Source of the DNA: Leptospira johnsonii
GTDB lineage: Bacteria; Spirochaetota; Leptospiria; Leptospirales; Leptospiraceae
Reading direction: 5' to 3'
NCBI RefSeq assembly: GCF_003112675.1
Contig: NZ_BFAY01000008.1
Location: 62,001-126,000, forward strand
DNA: 64,000 nt
How positions within the stretch are numbered: position 1 is the stretch's first letter; each line of letters opens with the position of its first letter. The notes beneath the pieces were generated by a model. The model made no database searches. It worked only from the letters and a program-made list of their open reading frames with translations, and was not told where the DNA came from. The position numbers and the translations under genes were made by a program. Positions 55,940 through 64,000 of the stretch are shown here, one piece after another.

Positions 55940-56983
55940 TTAGGTGATGGAACCTGCGCAGGAAGAGCCTGCCCCCGCAGTGCATCCATAACAATGTTGG
56001 TGTAATAAGATCTCTCTGGAATCCAGTATGGATTTGTTGAATTCTGAAATTTTACTTACCTTACCTTCCAACTTCATATCCAACATTTGGTTAAAATCGC
56101 AATCATATAGACTTCCATCCCAACCGACACTTAACGTATTACGGCACATAACGCCTGTTGCGGCCACAGGATTGAAAGCAGTTACCAGTTTTTCCAAGTA
56201 CGCGTCTATATTTCCGTTTTCGAGTAAGGACTCCAAGAAACGGCTGATAGGCATATTAGTAATAGCAAATAAGGAATTGAATTGAACATCATAGGCCTGT
56301 TTTAATTCCTTTTTGAAATCGTTTTCCAAAGTGGATTGCCCTCCTGCAAGAAATGCTCCTACAGGATTATAAACCAAATTTAATACAAGTCCCGAATCAG
56401 GAATGCCGTATCCGAGAGAATTCAATTTTTTTAATGCTTCAATGGAGCGATCGAATACTCCTTCTCCTCTTTGAGCGTCCGTTCTTCTTTTTTGGAAAAA
56501 AGGAAGGCTAGAAACCACTTCTACCTTGTGTTCTGCGAAAAATTCAGGAAGGTCCCGATACTTTTCTCCTGCAAGAAGAATGGTAAGATTGCAGCGGATC
56601 ATGATCTTCTTCCTTAATTTGGAAGCTTCTTCTACAAGCCATCTGAAATTAGGGTTCATCTCAGGTGCGCCTCCAGTGATATCCAATGTAGTCACGCCTG
56701 GGGTAGCTAAGGCAACCAGACATTCCTGCATGGTTTCCTTGCTCATGGTCTCTCTGCGATCCGGACCGGCATCCACATGACAATGTTTGCAAGTTTGATT
56801 ACAGAGTTTTCCCACGTTCAATTGTAGTATGTCCACCCCTGTAGGGCGCAAAGGATAGAGTCCCGCTTCTTTTAACTTATCCGAAAAACTAGGCAAAGCT
56901 AGTTTTTCGGAAACTTCCGTAAGAATTTTCAATTGTTCTTTGGAAGAAGCGAGTTCGCTCCCTCTGGCTAATAGGGATTTCAT
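55940..56983 (-). CDS. arsS: ArsS-like radical SAM protein
   Basis: A 347-residue radical SAM enzyme. The iron-sulfur motif is C-x-x-x-C-x-x-C (Cys61, Cys65, Cys68 in LCNQTCKHCHVDAGP). The C-terminal domain ends with a cysteine-rich tail HCYGCTAGAGSSCAGS. Both match the ArsS/DUF3641 family linked to arsenosugar formation, where the enzyme attaches the adenosyl group to arsenic. The methyltransferase ArsM is not within this window. It is preceded 14 bases upstream by the peroxidase-like partner, as in ArsS operons. Confidence 0.85.
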   Translation of the reverse strand: MKSLLARGSELASSKEQLKILTEVSEKLALPSFSDKLKEAGLYPLRPTGVDILQLNVGKLCNQTCKHCHVDAGPDRRETMSKETMQECLVALATPGVTTLDITGGAPEMNPNFRWLVEEASKLRKKIMIRCNLTILLAGEKYRDLPEFFAEHKVEVVSSLPFFQKRRTDAQRGEGVFDRSIEALKKLNSLGYGIPDSGLVLNLVYNPVGAFLAGGQSTLENDFKKELKQAYDVQFNSLFAITNMPISRFLESLLENGNIDAYLEKLVTAFNPVAATGVMCRNTLSVGWDGSLYDCDFNQMLDMKLEGKVSKISEFNKSILDSREILLHQHCYGCTAGAGSSCAGSIT

Positions 56984-56997
56984 ACTTAATAAACTCC

Positions 56998-57339
56998 TTA
57001 TACCCCGAGTTCTTTCACTTTGTTAAGTGCTTGCACGCTATGAACTAGGGTTGATCCACTGCGAATGGCTGCGCCTACATGGATTGCTTCCCACATTTGT
57101 TCCTCTGTCGCGCCTTTTTCTAACGTGTCTGTGGTGTATGCATCGATACAATAAGGGCATTGTACTACATGCGCAACTGCAAGTGCGATCAATGATTTTT
57201 CCTTAGCGGATAAGGCTCCATCCGCAAAGACTGCTCCATAATAGTCGAAGAATTTTTTTGCGAGATCAGGCTCGAACTCTCCGATATTCCCGAATTTTTT
57301 TAGATCTTCCGGTTTGTAATAAGTTGTTTCCTGTGCCAC
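56998..57339 (-). CDS. AhpD-like/carboxymuconolactone decarboxylase-fold protein
   Basis: A 113-residue protein of the AhpD-like fold. The redox motif is VVQCPYCIDAYT with Cys61 and Cys64, His57 nearby and Glu47. It matches the arsenosugar-biosynthesis-associated peroxidase-like group found beside ArsS. The likely role is thiol redox chemistry or peroxide removal in support of the radical SAM enzyme; this is by family and context. The stop is 14 bases before the ArsS start, so the two form an operon. Confidence 0.85.
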   Translation of the reverse strand: MAQETTYYKPEDLKKFGNIGEFEPDLAKKFFDYYGAVFADGALSAKEKSLIALAVAHVVQCPYCIDAYTTDTLEKGATEEQMWEAIHVGAAIRSGSTLVHSVQALNKVKELGV

Positions 57340-57443
57340 GAAAGGCCTCCGTCGTTTTTATTTATTTTTCGCATTCAAAAAGAAGAATATAATATTATTC
57401 TAAAAAATAAAAACGCCCTGCTCGATCGTGGAAAGCTTTGGAG

Positions 57444-57929
57444 TTATTTTTTAACGACGAATTGTAGGTTATTGCACTTCTCGCAGACTTCTTCCGGGAT
57501 CCATCCCCATTTTATCAGAAATCCGAACACAAAACAACCCGCACAGAATCCTAAAATGGACTCTAAACTTGCAAAAAGGACCAGAACCCCAAGCACTGCT
57601 TGGAAGGCAAAAACCTGTCCGAAGTACAAGAGCGCAAATGCTGTTCCACTGAAGATCGCTCCTACCAATTGAGCGAATCTTTTAGGAGGACCAGCCACTA
57701 TCTTAGATCCAAGACCGAGTAACGGTACGATCCCATGGATGGCAAGTTTTGCAAATAGTGAAAACTTAGGTCCGTATAATACTCTGGCCGAAAATCCGTA
57801 GAAAAGTGCTCCTACTAACCAAAGCGATTGCGTAATTATTGCGGCCAAACTTAAAATGACAACCAGGCCCGCAACGGTCCTTGCCGCATACTCATTAACA
57901 GTGTCTGGAAAACTACCGATTCGAATCAT
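57444..57929 (-). CDS. DUF4395 membrane protein
   Basis: A 161-residue protein with about four membrane helices. The LYGPKFSLFAKLAIHGIVP and GPPKRFAQLVGAIFSGTAF segments match DUF4395 (cysteine-bearing integral membrane proteins often near sulfur or thiol genes). The CxGCFVFGFLIKWG stretch near residue 130 and a C-x-x-C at the end (EEVCEKCNNLQ) are family features. Function is unknown. It ends about 100 bases before the AhpD-like gene and faces the same way, so it may belong to the same region but not clearly the same operon. Confidence 0.75.
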   Translation of the reverse strand: MIRIGSFPDTVNEYAARTVAGLVVILSLAAIITQSLWLVGALFYGFSARVLYGPKFSLFAKLAIHGIVPLLGLGSKIVAGPPKRFAQLVGAIFSGTAFALLYFGQVFAFQAVLGVLVLFASLESILGFCAGCFVFGFLIKWGWIPEEVCEKCNNLQFVVKK

Positions 57930-58009
57930 TTTTTCTTGCTCAATGCCTTTTCGCCTAGTTAGACTTTGATTCCTGGGAATTCAAGAATATTTTCGCTATA
58001 TTGGATGAA

Positions 58010-59383
58010 ATGATTAATATACTAATACGGAGTGCAAATAATTGGCGAGAAAATGTAGGCGCTTCTACAATTCTTTTCTTTTGGGCATTCCCACTCGCAG
58101 TGTTTCCCATATTCTTCGGAAGAAGTGATACCTGGCAACTTTGCGGAGCGTTCTTCTTTAGCCTCAGCCTCTACTTTCTATTTCTAAAATTCTTTTCAGA
58201 AGGAAAAGCGAAGATAGGCATCTGGGCCGGGATCTTACTCAGGATTTGGTTCCTATTCACACCCGTATTTTTATCGGATGATACATTTCGTTTTTTATGG
58301 GATGGGCTTTTGGTTTCGGAAGGTCTGTCCCCTTATTCCGAACTTCCCATCCATGTGAATTTGGGATTAGACCAAGGTTTGGAGAAGGAACTGGTCTCCA
58401 AAATGAATTCTCCCAAGTATTATTCGGTTTATCCTCCCCTTCTGCAGATCCTGTTTTTAGTTCCTGTATTTTTCTTAAAAAGAGGACTTTCCGTTTTCTG
58501 GGCGATCTCCATCTGGAAAGGAATTTTAATTTTATTTGAATTAGGAATTCTTTATATATTTTTAAAAAGAAAAAAAGGAGAAGGATCCGGAAATTTTCTG
58601 AAATACTGGCTCCATCCACTTGTACTATGGGAAGGGATCGGGAACGGTCATCCGGAGCCGATCTTATTTTTCTTCTTATTTTTAGGAATACTCTCCTGGG
58701 AAAAAGGAAAAATCATAGAAGCATTCCTATTTTATCTGGCTTCCATCCTGACCAAAATACTTCCTTTATTAGCACTCCCTTTTTTGTTCTTTTATTGGTG
58801 TAGAAGGTCCACTATTCGTAAAGTTCTGCTCTTCTTCGGCGGATGCTTTCTAATTTTAGGATCTGCACTCATTTGGTTCTTACTCTCAGAGACAGGAGAA
58901 AAAATTTTAGAAGAACATTGGAAAAAAGGAATTGGAGTCTATTTTACATTATTCGAATTCCATGGAGGATTATATTATCTTCTGAAAAATCTGATCCGTC
59001 TTACTTGGTATCCATATTCCACAGGGATCGTACTCGGGATCTTTAGTATTTTCGCGATCTGCTTTTATTCTTTTAGAATTTCTAAAACCGAAACAAACTA
59101 TAAGACGGTTTTTCTTCTGACCGTATGGATCCATTTATGCGGAATTTATTATTTCTTTTCCAGCACTATACATCCTTGGTATTTTCTTCCTATCTTAGCA
59201 TCCTCAGTATTTACAAAAACGATTTGGCCCTCGGTCGCTTCTGGGATCTGGATCTTATCATATTCTACGTATTCTTCTTTTCCTTTTTATGATAAGACTT
59301 GGGCTCTGGTCTTGGAACATTTCCTTGTATTTGGGACCTTCTTCTTGGAAAATTTTCTCTTGCTTAAAGACAGAAGAAGATAA
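58010..59383 (+). CDS. Polytopic membrane protein, mannosyltransferase/DUF2029-like
   Basis: About 457 residues with about eleven hydrophobic segments. Features include FLSDDTFRFLWDGLLVSEGLSPYSE near residue 95, resembling the D-D-x-x-R-x-x-W-D-G region of GT-C glycosyltransferases, and repeated aromatic membrane helices. It probably transfers a sugar from a lipid donor, but the family is uncertain. The start is uncertain: TTG at 58001 or ATG at 58010, with only a GGA 4 bases upstream. It precedes the cyclase gene by about 40 bases. Confidence 0.65.
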   Translation: MINILIRSANNWRENVGASTILFFWAFPLAVFPIFFGRSDTWQLCGAFFFSLSLYFLFLKFFSEGKAKIGIWAGILLRIWFLFTPVFLSDDTFRFLWDGLLVSEGLSPYSELPIHVNLGLDQGLEKELVSKMNSPKYYSVYPPLLQILFLVPVFFLKRGLSVFWAISIWKGILILFELGILYIFLKRKKGEGSGNFLKYWLHPLVLWEGIGNGHPEPILFFFLFLGILSWEKGKIIEAFLFYLASILTKILPLLALPFLFFYWCRRSTIRKVLLFFGGCFLILGSALIWFLLSETGEKILEEHWKKGIGVYFTLFEFHGGLYYLLKNLIRLTWYPYSTGIVLGIFSIFAICFYSFRISKTETNYKTVFLLTVWIHLCGIYYFFSSTIHPWYFLPILASSVFTKTIWPSVASGIWILSYSTYSSFPFYDKTWALVLEHFLVFGTFFLENFLLLKDRRR

Positions 59384-59424
59384 AATTACTTCGAAAGTTT
59401 TCATCTATACCTTAGGAATCATTT

Positions 59425-60729
59425 ATGCTCCCGAAACACTTCGAAACCTTAGCAAATACCTTGGAAAAAGAGATCCTGGCCAGCGAGCAGATCAGAAGTA
59501 AGATCCTTCTGGCCGCCTTCGGATTTGCAGCACTTTCCTGGACTATCTTGTTTTTATTTTTAGAAAAGGAATTCAATCAAAGCACAGGAATCGAATTCCC
59601 TTTCGAGGTTTTAATAGGTGCGCTCACATTCGGTACAATTTACGAATTCGCCTATCTAAAATTACTGAACTATCTCAAAAAAAAGGGATTTAAACTTCCA
59701 CTTCTTCCCAGATTTGGGAACACATTGATAGAGACTTCCATTCCAGGGATTATACTGTTCATTTTGGTCCAAAAACATTCCCATCCGATTGTTCCTTTAA
59801 ATTCTCCCATTTCCAATCTATATTTGATTTTCATAATACTCTCCGTTCTTAGAATGGAATTCGGACTTTCTTTTTTTACGGGAGCAATAGCCGCGACCCA
59901 ATATTTGATCACTGGATTATTTTTCGTTCCGGATTCTCCTTTAAGCGGAGAATCTGCGTATAGTTTCTTCTATTCTAAAATCCCAACATACATGCGTTCC
60001 GGCCTGTTTTTAGCTTCCGGGATTGTAGCAGGACTCGTAGGTCTTCGACTAAAAAAGATCCTAAAAAACTCGGTAGAACGTCTGGAAGAAAGAAACGAAA
60101 TTTTAGGAATGTTCGGCCAATACGTTTCTCCGTCCGTAGTGGACAAACTAATGAGCCAAAAGACTGATACTGCTTCCGAAAACAAGGATGTGTGTGTGAT
60201 GTTTTTGGATATCCGCAACTTCACAAAATTCTCCGAAGACAAAAGTCCCGCAGAAGTGATCTCATATTTGAATACTTTATTCGAAGACATGATAGAGATC
60301 GTGAATAAACATAACGGTATCATAAACAAGTTTTTGGGAGATGGTTTCATGGCAGTATTCGGGGCGCCCCTTTCCGACAATGGAAAAGACGCTAAGAATG
60401 CAGTTTCTGCCGCATTAGAAATTCAGAAAAAAGTAATGGAGATGAATTTCTCAGGTAAGATCCCTGAAACTAAAATCGGGATCGGCTTACACTTCGGAGA
60501 AGCTATGACAGGAAGTGTAGGTTCTTCGCAAAGAAAGGAATACACGATCATCGGAGATACTGTAAATCTTGCCTCCAGAGTGGAACAACTCAACAAAGAT
60601 TTTGGAAGTGAAATTTTAGCGACAGATACGGTTTACGAACATGTAAAACATTATCTCGAAGCGGAGTCCCTTCCCCCCGTAAAAGTAAAAGGAAGAGAGA
60701 AAGAAGTCCTCATCTATAAATTGAACTGA
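59425..60729 (+). CDS. Membrane-bound adenylate/guanylate cyclase (class III)
   Basis: A 434-residue cyclase. About five to six helices (30-215) are followed by a short coiled linker and the class III catalytic domain (about 250-434). Metal-binding aspartates are in CVMFLDIRNFTKFSED and in NKFLGDGFMAVFGAP. GDTVNLASRVEQLNKDFG supplies the transition-state region. The ATG at 59425 has AGGA 7 bases upstream. Its stop and the next ATG share one base (TGATG), so the methyltransferase behind it is co-translated. Confidence 0.9.
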   Translation: MLPKHFETLANTLEKEILASEQIRSKILLAAFGFAALSWTILFLFLEKEFNQSTGIEFPFEVLIGALTFGTIYEFAYLKLLNYLKKKGFKLPLLPRFGNTLIETSIPGIILFILVQKHSHPIVPLNSPISNLYLIFIILSVLRMEFGLSFFTGAIAATQYLITGLFFVPDSPLSGESAYSFFYSKIPTYMRSGLFLASGIVAGLVGLRLKKILKNSVERLEERNEILGMFGQYVSPSVVDKLMSQKTDTASENKDVCVMFLDIRNFTKFSEDKSPAEVISYLNTLFEDMIEIVNKHNGIINKFLGDGFMAVFGAPLSDNGKDAKNAVSAALEIQKKVMEMNFSGKIPETKIGIGLHFGEAMTGSVGSSQRKEYTIIGDTVNLASRVEQLNKDFGSEILATDTVYEHVKHYLEAESLPPVKVKGREKEVLIYKLN

Positions 60730-61457
60730 TGCAATCTCCCGAATCGCATTACGAAAACTTTTTGGCCGAAAAATATTCTTGGATGTTAGGAGATCTTTCC
60801 ATCCGAGAAAAGGACCAACTGGAATTCTTCAGATCTTTCGGAATTTCTCCGCAAGGAAATGGAGTTGCCTGGGATCTGGGAGCAGGAAGCGGAATACAAT
60901 CCATTCCTTTAGAAGAATTAGGATTTCAAGTTTTAGCTATAGACTTTAGTGAAAAATTATTATCCGAGATCAAGATAAGAAAATCGGATACTAAGATCAG
61001 GACAAAGGTAGCCGATATCAGATCCAGAGACTTATACCAAGGAATTTCTCCGGAGATCCTTTTATGTATGGGAGATACGATCACTCATTTGGAGTCCGAG
61101 AAAGATTGGGAGACTACTGTAGGTCATTGGTCTAGTTTTCTTTCTCCCGGAAGTAAATTAATTTTAGGTTATAGAGATCTGAGTCATGGAAAAACAGGAG
61201 ACAAAAGTATTTTTGTAGTTCGTTCTGAAGAATCTCGGATTTTCACCTGCCAATTGCAGTTCACTCAGAACAGAGTAAAGGTAACAGATATATTTCATGA
61301 GAAGTCGGACGGAGCTTGGACAGTTTCTTCCAGTTCGTATAACAAACTGATCCTTCCGATAGAAGATCTGATCCGAACTGTATCTCAGAAAAATTTTGAG
61401 CTAAAGAGAAAGGATGAGAAAAACGGGATGAAGTTTTTACTCTTCGAAAAGCTCTGA
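60729..61457 (+). CDS. SAM-dependent methyltransferase
   Basis: A 242-residue class I methyltransferase. Motif I is GVAWDLGAGSGIQSIPLEELGF (about 38-59), then LAIDFSEKLLSEI and ILLCMGDTITHLES. It resembles UbiE/Tam-like small-molecule methyltransferases, substrate unknown. Its ATG overlaps the stop of the cyclase gene by one base, so the cyclase and this enzyme are linked. A signalling or small-molecule role together with cyclic nucleotide is only a guess. Confidence 0.85.
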   Translation: MQSPESHYENFLAEKYSWMLGDLSIREKDQLEFFRSFGISPQGNGVAWDLGAGSGIQSIPLEELGFQVLAIDFSEKLLSEIKIRKSDTKIRTKVADIRSRDLYQGISPEILLCMGDTITHLESEKDWETTVGHWSSFLSPGSKLILGYRDLSHGKTGDKSIFVVRSEESRIFTCQLQFTQNRVKVTDIFHEKSDGAWTVSSSSYNKLILPIEDLIRTVSQKNFELKRKDEKNGMKFLLFEKL

Positions 61458-61583
61458 TTAGACCCTTGTTCTTTCCATCCGTTCCTTTCTATAGTTTATT
61501 TTAAGGGAGCCTTTTTCTCAAAAACCATTCGACAAGTCCGGACTTACTGGGAATTTGTACGTATCCTTGCCCGGAACCCTTCC

Positions 61584-64000
61584 ATGATCGATAAACTGAT
61601 ACGTATCTCCATTAAGAACAGGATCTTCATCCTGATACTCACCGCAGGCGTGACCATTATAGGTTTTTATAACGCATATCAGCTTTCTATCGATGCAATC
61701 CCGGATATTACAAACGTTCAGGTTTCGGTGGTCACTCAATCTCCTGGTCTTTCTCCGGTAGAGGTAGAACAATTTATCACCTATCCGATCGAGATGGAAC
61801 TTACAGGTGTTCCTCACGTAACGGAGATCCGTTCTATTTCCAGAACTGGAGTGAGTAGTGTTACAGTTATCTTCAAGGACGGAACGGATATTTATTTTGC
61901 AAGGCAGCTCATCAACGAAAGATTGAGAGCGGCCGAAGCTGTGATCCCCAAAGGTTATGGTAGCCCGGAACTTTCTCCTATCGCAACAGGTCTTGGGGAT
62001 ATTTACGAATTCGTTCTAACAAGTGATCGTCATAATCCGGAAGAACTCAGGACCTATATGGAATGGGAACTTGCAAGAGAGATCAAATCCACCGAAGGGA
62101 TTATCGACGTAAACATCATAGGCGGGGAAGCAAGACAGTACCAGATCAAGATAGATCCCCAAAGATTAGCAGTTCATAATATTACATTATCACAACTTTG
62201 TGATAAACTGGAGACCGCAAACCAGAACACAGGTGGTGGTTACATCTTAAAAGGTGCGGAACAGATCGTGATCCGCGGAGAAAGCCAGTTCAAAACCGTA
62301 GACGAGATCCGTAACGTAGCGGTCCAAACGGAAAGAGACGGGGTTCCACTACTCTTAGGACAAATCGCCACTGTAGAAACAGGTCCAGCACTTCGTTTTG
62401 GACTTATGACCAAAGATGCCAAGGGAGAGGTTGTAGGTGCCACTGCAATGATGCTTATGGGCCAAAACTCTTTGGAAGTAGTAAAACGGGTCAAAGAAAA
62501 GGTAGAAATCTTAAGAGCCAGACTTCCCGAAGGAATGAAGATCGTTACATTCTACGATCGTTCCGAATTTATCGGAAGAACGTTAGGTACCATCTTTACT
62601 AACCTTGCAGAAGCCGCAGTACTCGTTATCATCGTTTTGATCTTTGCACTTGGAACAGTCAAAGGTGCACTCTTAGTCAGCTTATCCATTCCGATCCCAA
62701 TGCTTGCCGCCACGATATTCATGAGAATGTTCGGCATCGTCGGTAACTTGATGTCTCTCGGAGCCTTAGACTTCGGACTCTTAGTGGATGGAACCATCGT
62801 GATGTTGGAATCTGTTCTTCATGGTTTTATCTTAAAACAGGCTTTTTACGAACAACAAAATTCCCAAGAAGACAGAAAACTCGCAGCAGAACAGATCATC
62901 ACAGATTCTTGCGTAAGAGTGGGAAGAGCCGCGGCATTCTCCGTGGGAATTATCTTGTTGGTATACCTACCCCTCATGACCTTAGAAGGTGTAGAAGGTA
63001 GAATGTTCAAACCTATGGCGATGACAGTCGTAATCTCCTTGGGTATGGCGCTTTTATTCTCTTTAACTACCTTCCCCGCTGCAGCAAGTATCCTATTCCA
63101 AACTCCAATATTCCATCATAGTAAGTTCTGGGACAGAGCGGAAGAAATCTATATGCGTCTCCTCGACTTCGGAATGGCTAACAAAAAGTTATTCTTAAGA
63201 GCGGGTTTAGGAGTATTTGCAGTTTCTTTAATATTAGGATCCACTTTAGGATCCGAATTCCTTCCACGCATAGACGAGGGAGAAATCGCAATTGATATCA
63301 AAAGACTTCCTTCCACATCCATCAATTATTCAAGAGATACGAATATGGAAATGGAAAAGGTAATCGCGCAGTTCCCGGAAGTAACAAGCGTAGTCAGCAA
63401 AATGGGACGAGGTGAATCCGCAGCGGAACCTATCGGAACCGAAGAAGGGGAATCTATGGTGAAACTCATTCCTCCTAAGGAATGGACAAGCGCTTCTTCT
63501 CGTGACGAACTCATGGACAAGATGAAGGATGCGATCCTAAAATCGGTTCCTTCCAGTACGATCTCACTTTCTCAACCGATCGAAAACAGAGTGAACGCAC
63601 TTCTTTCCGGATCCAAAGCGGATGTGGTGATCAAAATTTACGGAGATGATCTTCAAACCTTAAAAGACACTGCAGCAAAATTCGCAGACAAGATCAAAAA
63701 GGTTCCGGGTGCCGCAGACTTAAGAGTGCAAAGAGTTCTAGGACTTCCTTTAATCGAGATCAAAGCAGATAGACAAAAAATGGCGCGTTACGGAGTCGCC
63801 GCAGAAGAAATTCTCACCACGGTAGAATCATTACGTATCGGAAGAAAGGCAGGAAAAGTATTCGAAGGATTCAAACGATTCGACTTAGTCGTTCGTTTAC
63901 AATTGGATGTTTCGGATCTGGACAAACTGGAAAATATTCCAGTCATGACTTCCACCGGAGTTACAGTTCCCCTCGGGCAAGTAGCAACGATCGAACTTGT
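61584..64000 (+). CDS. Heavy-metal RND efflux permease (CusA/CzcA family), partial
   Basis: The first ~805 codons of an RND permease that runs past the window edge. The N-terminus ([20 protein letters not shown], then [19 protein letters not shown]) is characteristic of CusA/CzcA. The periplasmic [17 protein letters not shown] loop, [19 protein letters not shown] in TM4 and later [22 protein letters not shown] also fit. Such pumps export monovalent or divalent metals across both membranes. The ATG at 61584 has a weak ribosome site (GGA 9 bases upstream). The adaptor and outer-membrane partners are not in this window; upstream is an unrelated methyltransferase, so they would lie downstream if present. 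Confidence 0.9.
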   Translation, partial: MIDKLIRISIKNRIFILILTAGVTIIGFYNAYQLSIDAIPDITNVQVSVVTQSPGLSPVEVEQFITYPIEMELTGVPHVTEIRSISRTGVSSVTVIFKDGTDIYFARQLINERLRAAEAVIPKGYGSPELSPIATGLGDIYEFVLTSDRHNPEELRTYMEWELAREIKSTEGIIDVNIIGGEARQYQIKIDPQRLAVHNITLSQLCDKLETANQNTGGGYILKGAEQIVIRGESQFKTVDEIRNVAVQTERDGVPLLLGQIATVETGPALRFGLMTKDAKGEVVGATAMMLMGQNSLEVVKRVKEKVEILRARLPEGMKIVTFYDRSEFIGRTLGTIFTNLAEAAVLVIIVLIFALGTVKGALLVSLSIPIPMLAATIFMRMFGIVGNLMSLGALDFGLLVDGTIVMLESVLHGFILKQAFYEQQNSQEDRKLAAEQIITDSCVRVGRAAAFSVGIILLVYLPLMTLEGVEGRMFKPMAMTVVISLGMALLFSLTTFPAAASILFQTPIFHHSKFWDRAEEIYMRLLDFGMANKKLFLRAGLGVFAVSLILGSTLGSEFLPRIDEGEIAIDIKRLPSTSINYSRDTNMEMEKVIAQFPEVTSVVSKMGRGESAAEPIGTEEGESMVKLIPPKEWTSASSRDELMDKMKDAILKSVPSSTISLSQPIENRVNALLSGSKADVVIKIYGDDLQTLKDTAAKFADKIKKVPGAADLRVQRVLGLPLIEIKADRQKMARYGVAAEEILTTVESLRIGRKAGKVFEGFKRFDLVVRLQLDVSDLDKLENIPVMTSTGVTVPLGQVATIEL

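Noticed and set aside
61518..61817. ORFs antisense to the CusA-like gene
   Set aside because: The plus-strand frame from 61584 encodes an obvious RND permease; the minus-strand reading is a shadow.
1..64000. CRISPR array, transposase, tRNA or rRNA
   Set aside because: No regularly spaced repeats, no transposase-like product and no cloverleaf-like sequence were recognised; short RNA genes could still be missed by eye.

Overview
The window looks like chromosomal DNA of a Leptospira-type spirochaete. The sequence has moderate to low GC and many short lipobox proteins. It carries a flgG-flgA-flgH-flgI-flgJ flagellar operon, a separate flgF-like rod gene, membrane-bound class III nucleotide cyclases and a 7TM-DISM/AraC sensor-regulator. 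Environmental metabolism genes (aromatic ring cleavage, glycoside hydrolase, persulfide handling, arsenosugar-type genes) suggest a free-living or saprophytic lineage. That placement is inference; no rRNA or marker gene is present to settle it.

Layout. 0-3 kb: an orphan protein with an H...SAGC motif, an LprI-like secreted protein and a secreted LNS2/lipin-type HAD phosphatase. 3-11 kb: an RND efflux operon (permease, adaptor, outer-membrane factor) preceded by a 25-codon translationally coupled ORF and diverging from a membrane AraC regulator. 11-18 kb: a CPA1 Na+/H+ antiporter, a probable zinc phospholipase C/P1-nuclease-fold exoenzyme, a membrane-tethered double-VOC protein and a large GH5 lipoprotein. 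18-24 kb: a methyltransferase, an AraC regulator, an adenylate/guanylate cyclase, then a persulfide dioxygenase-rhodanese, two YeeE-like half-transporters and a TSUP exporter. 24-26.5 kb: glycerate kinase, flgF-like gene and a GC-rich palindromic intergenic block. 26.5-31.5 kb: a tightly overlapping operon of ATP-grasp ligase, two methyltransferases and a YihY/BrkB membrane protein carrying an inserted beta-propeller.

31.5-36.7 kb: an aromatic catabolic operon (flavin hydroxylase, extradiol dioxygenase, FAH-family hydrolase, SDR) with a divergent TetR gene and a clear palindromic operator. 36.7-40.7 kb: flagellar rod and ring genes. 40.9-45.8 kb: an orphan DNA methyltransferase, a class D beta-lactamase-like lipoprotein without catalytic lysines, and a CPA2 antiporter. 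45.8-53.7 kb: a complete kdpFABCDE potassium uptake operon including a TTG-started 27-codon kdpF, with a PhoB/OmpR-style direct repeat upstream. 53.8-55.2 kb: nitroreductase and divergent TetR gene sharing a perfect palindrome. 55.2-58 kb: a lipoprotein, an ArsS-like radical SAM enzyme with its AhpD-like partner and a DUF4395 protein. 58-64 kb: a polytopic glycosyltransferase-like protein, a second membrane cyclase, a methyltransferase, and the first ~805 codons of a CusA/CzcA heavy-metal RND pump that runs off the window.

No tRNA, rRNA, CRISPR array, transposase or clear prophage was found. The most interesting items are the BrkB-propeller fusion and its operon, the beta-lactamase-fold pseudoenzyme, the pump leader ORF, the P1/PLC-fold secreted protein, and three predicted operators.
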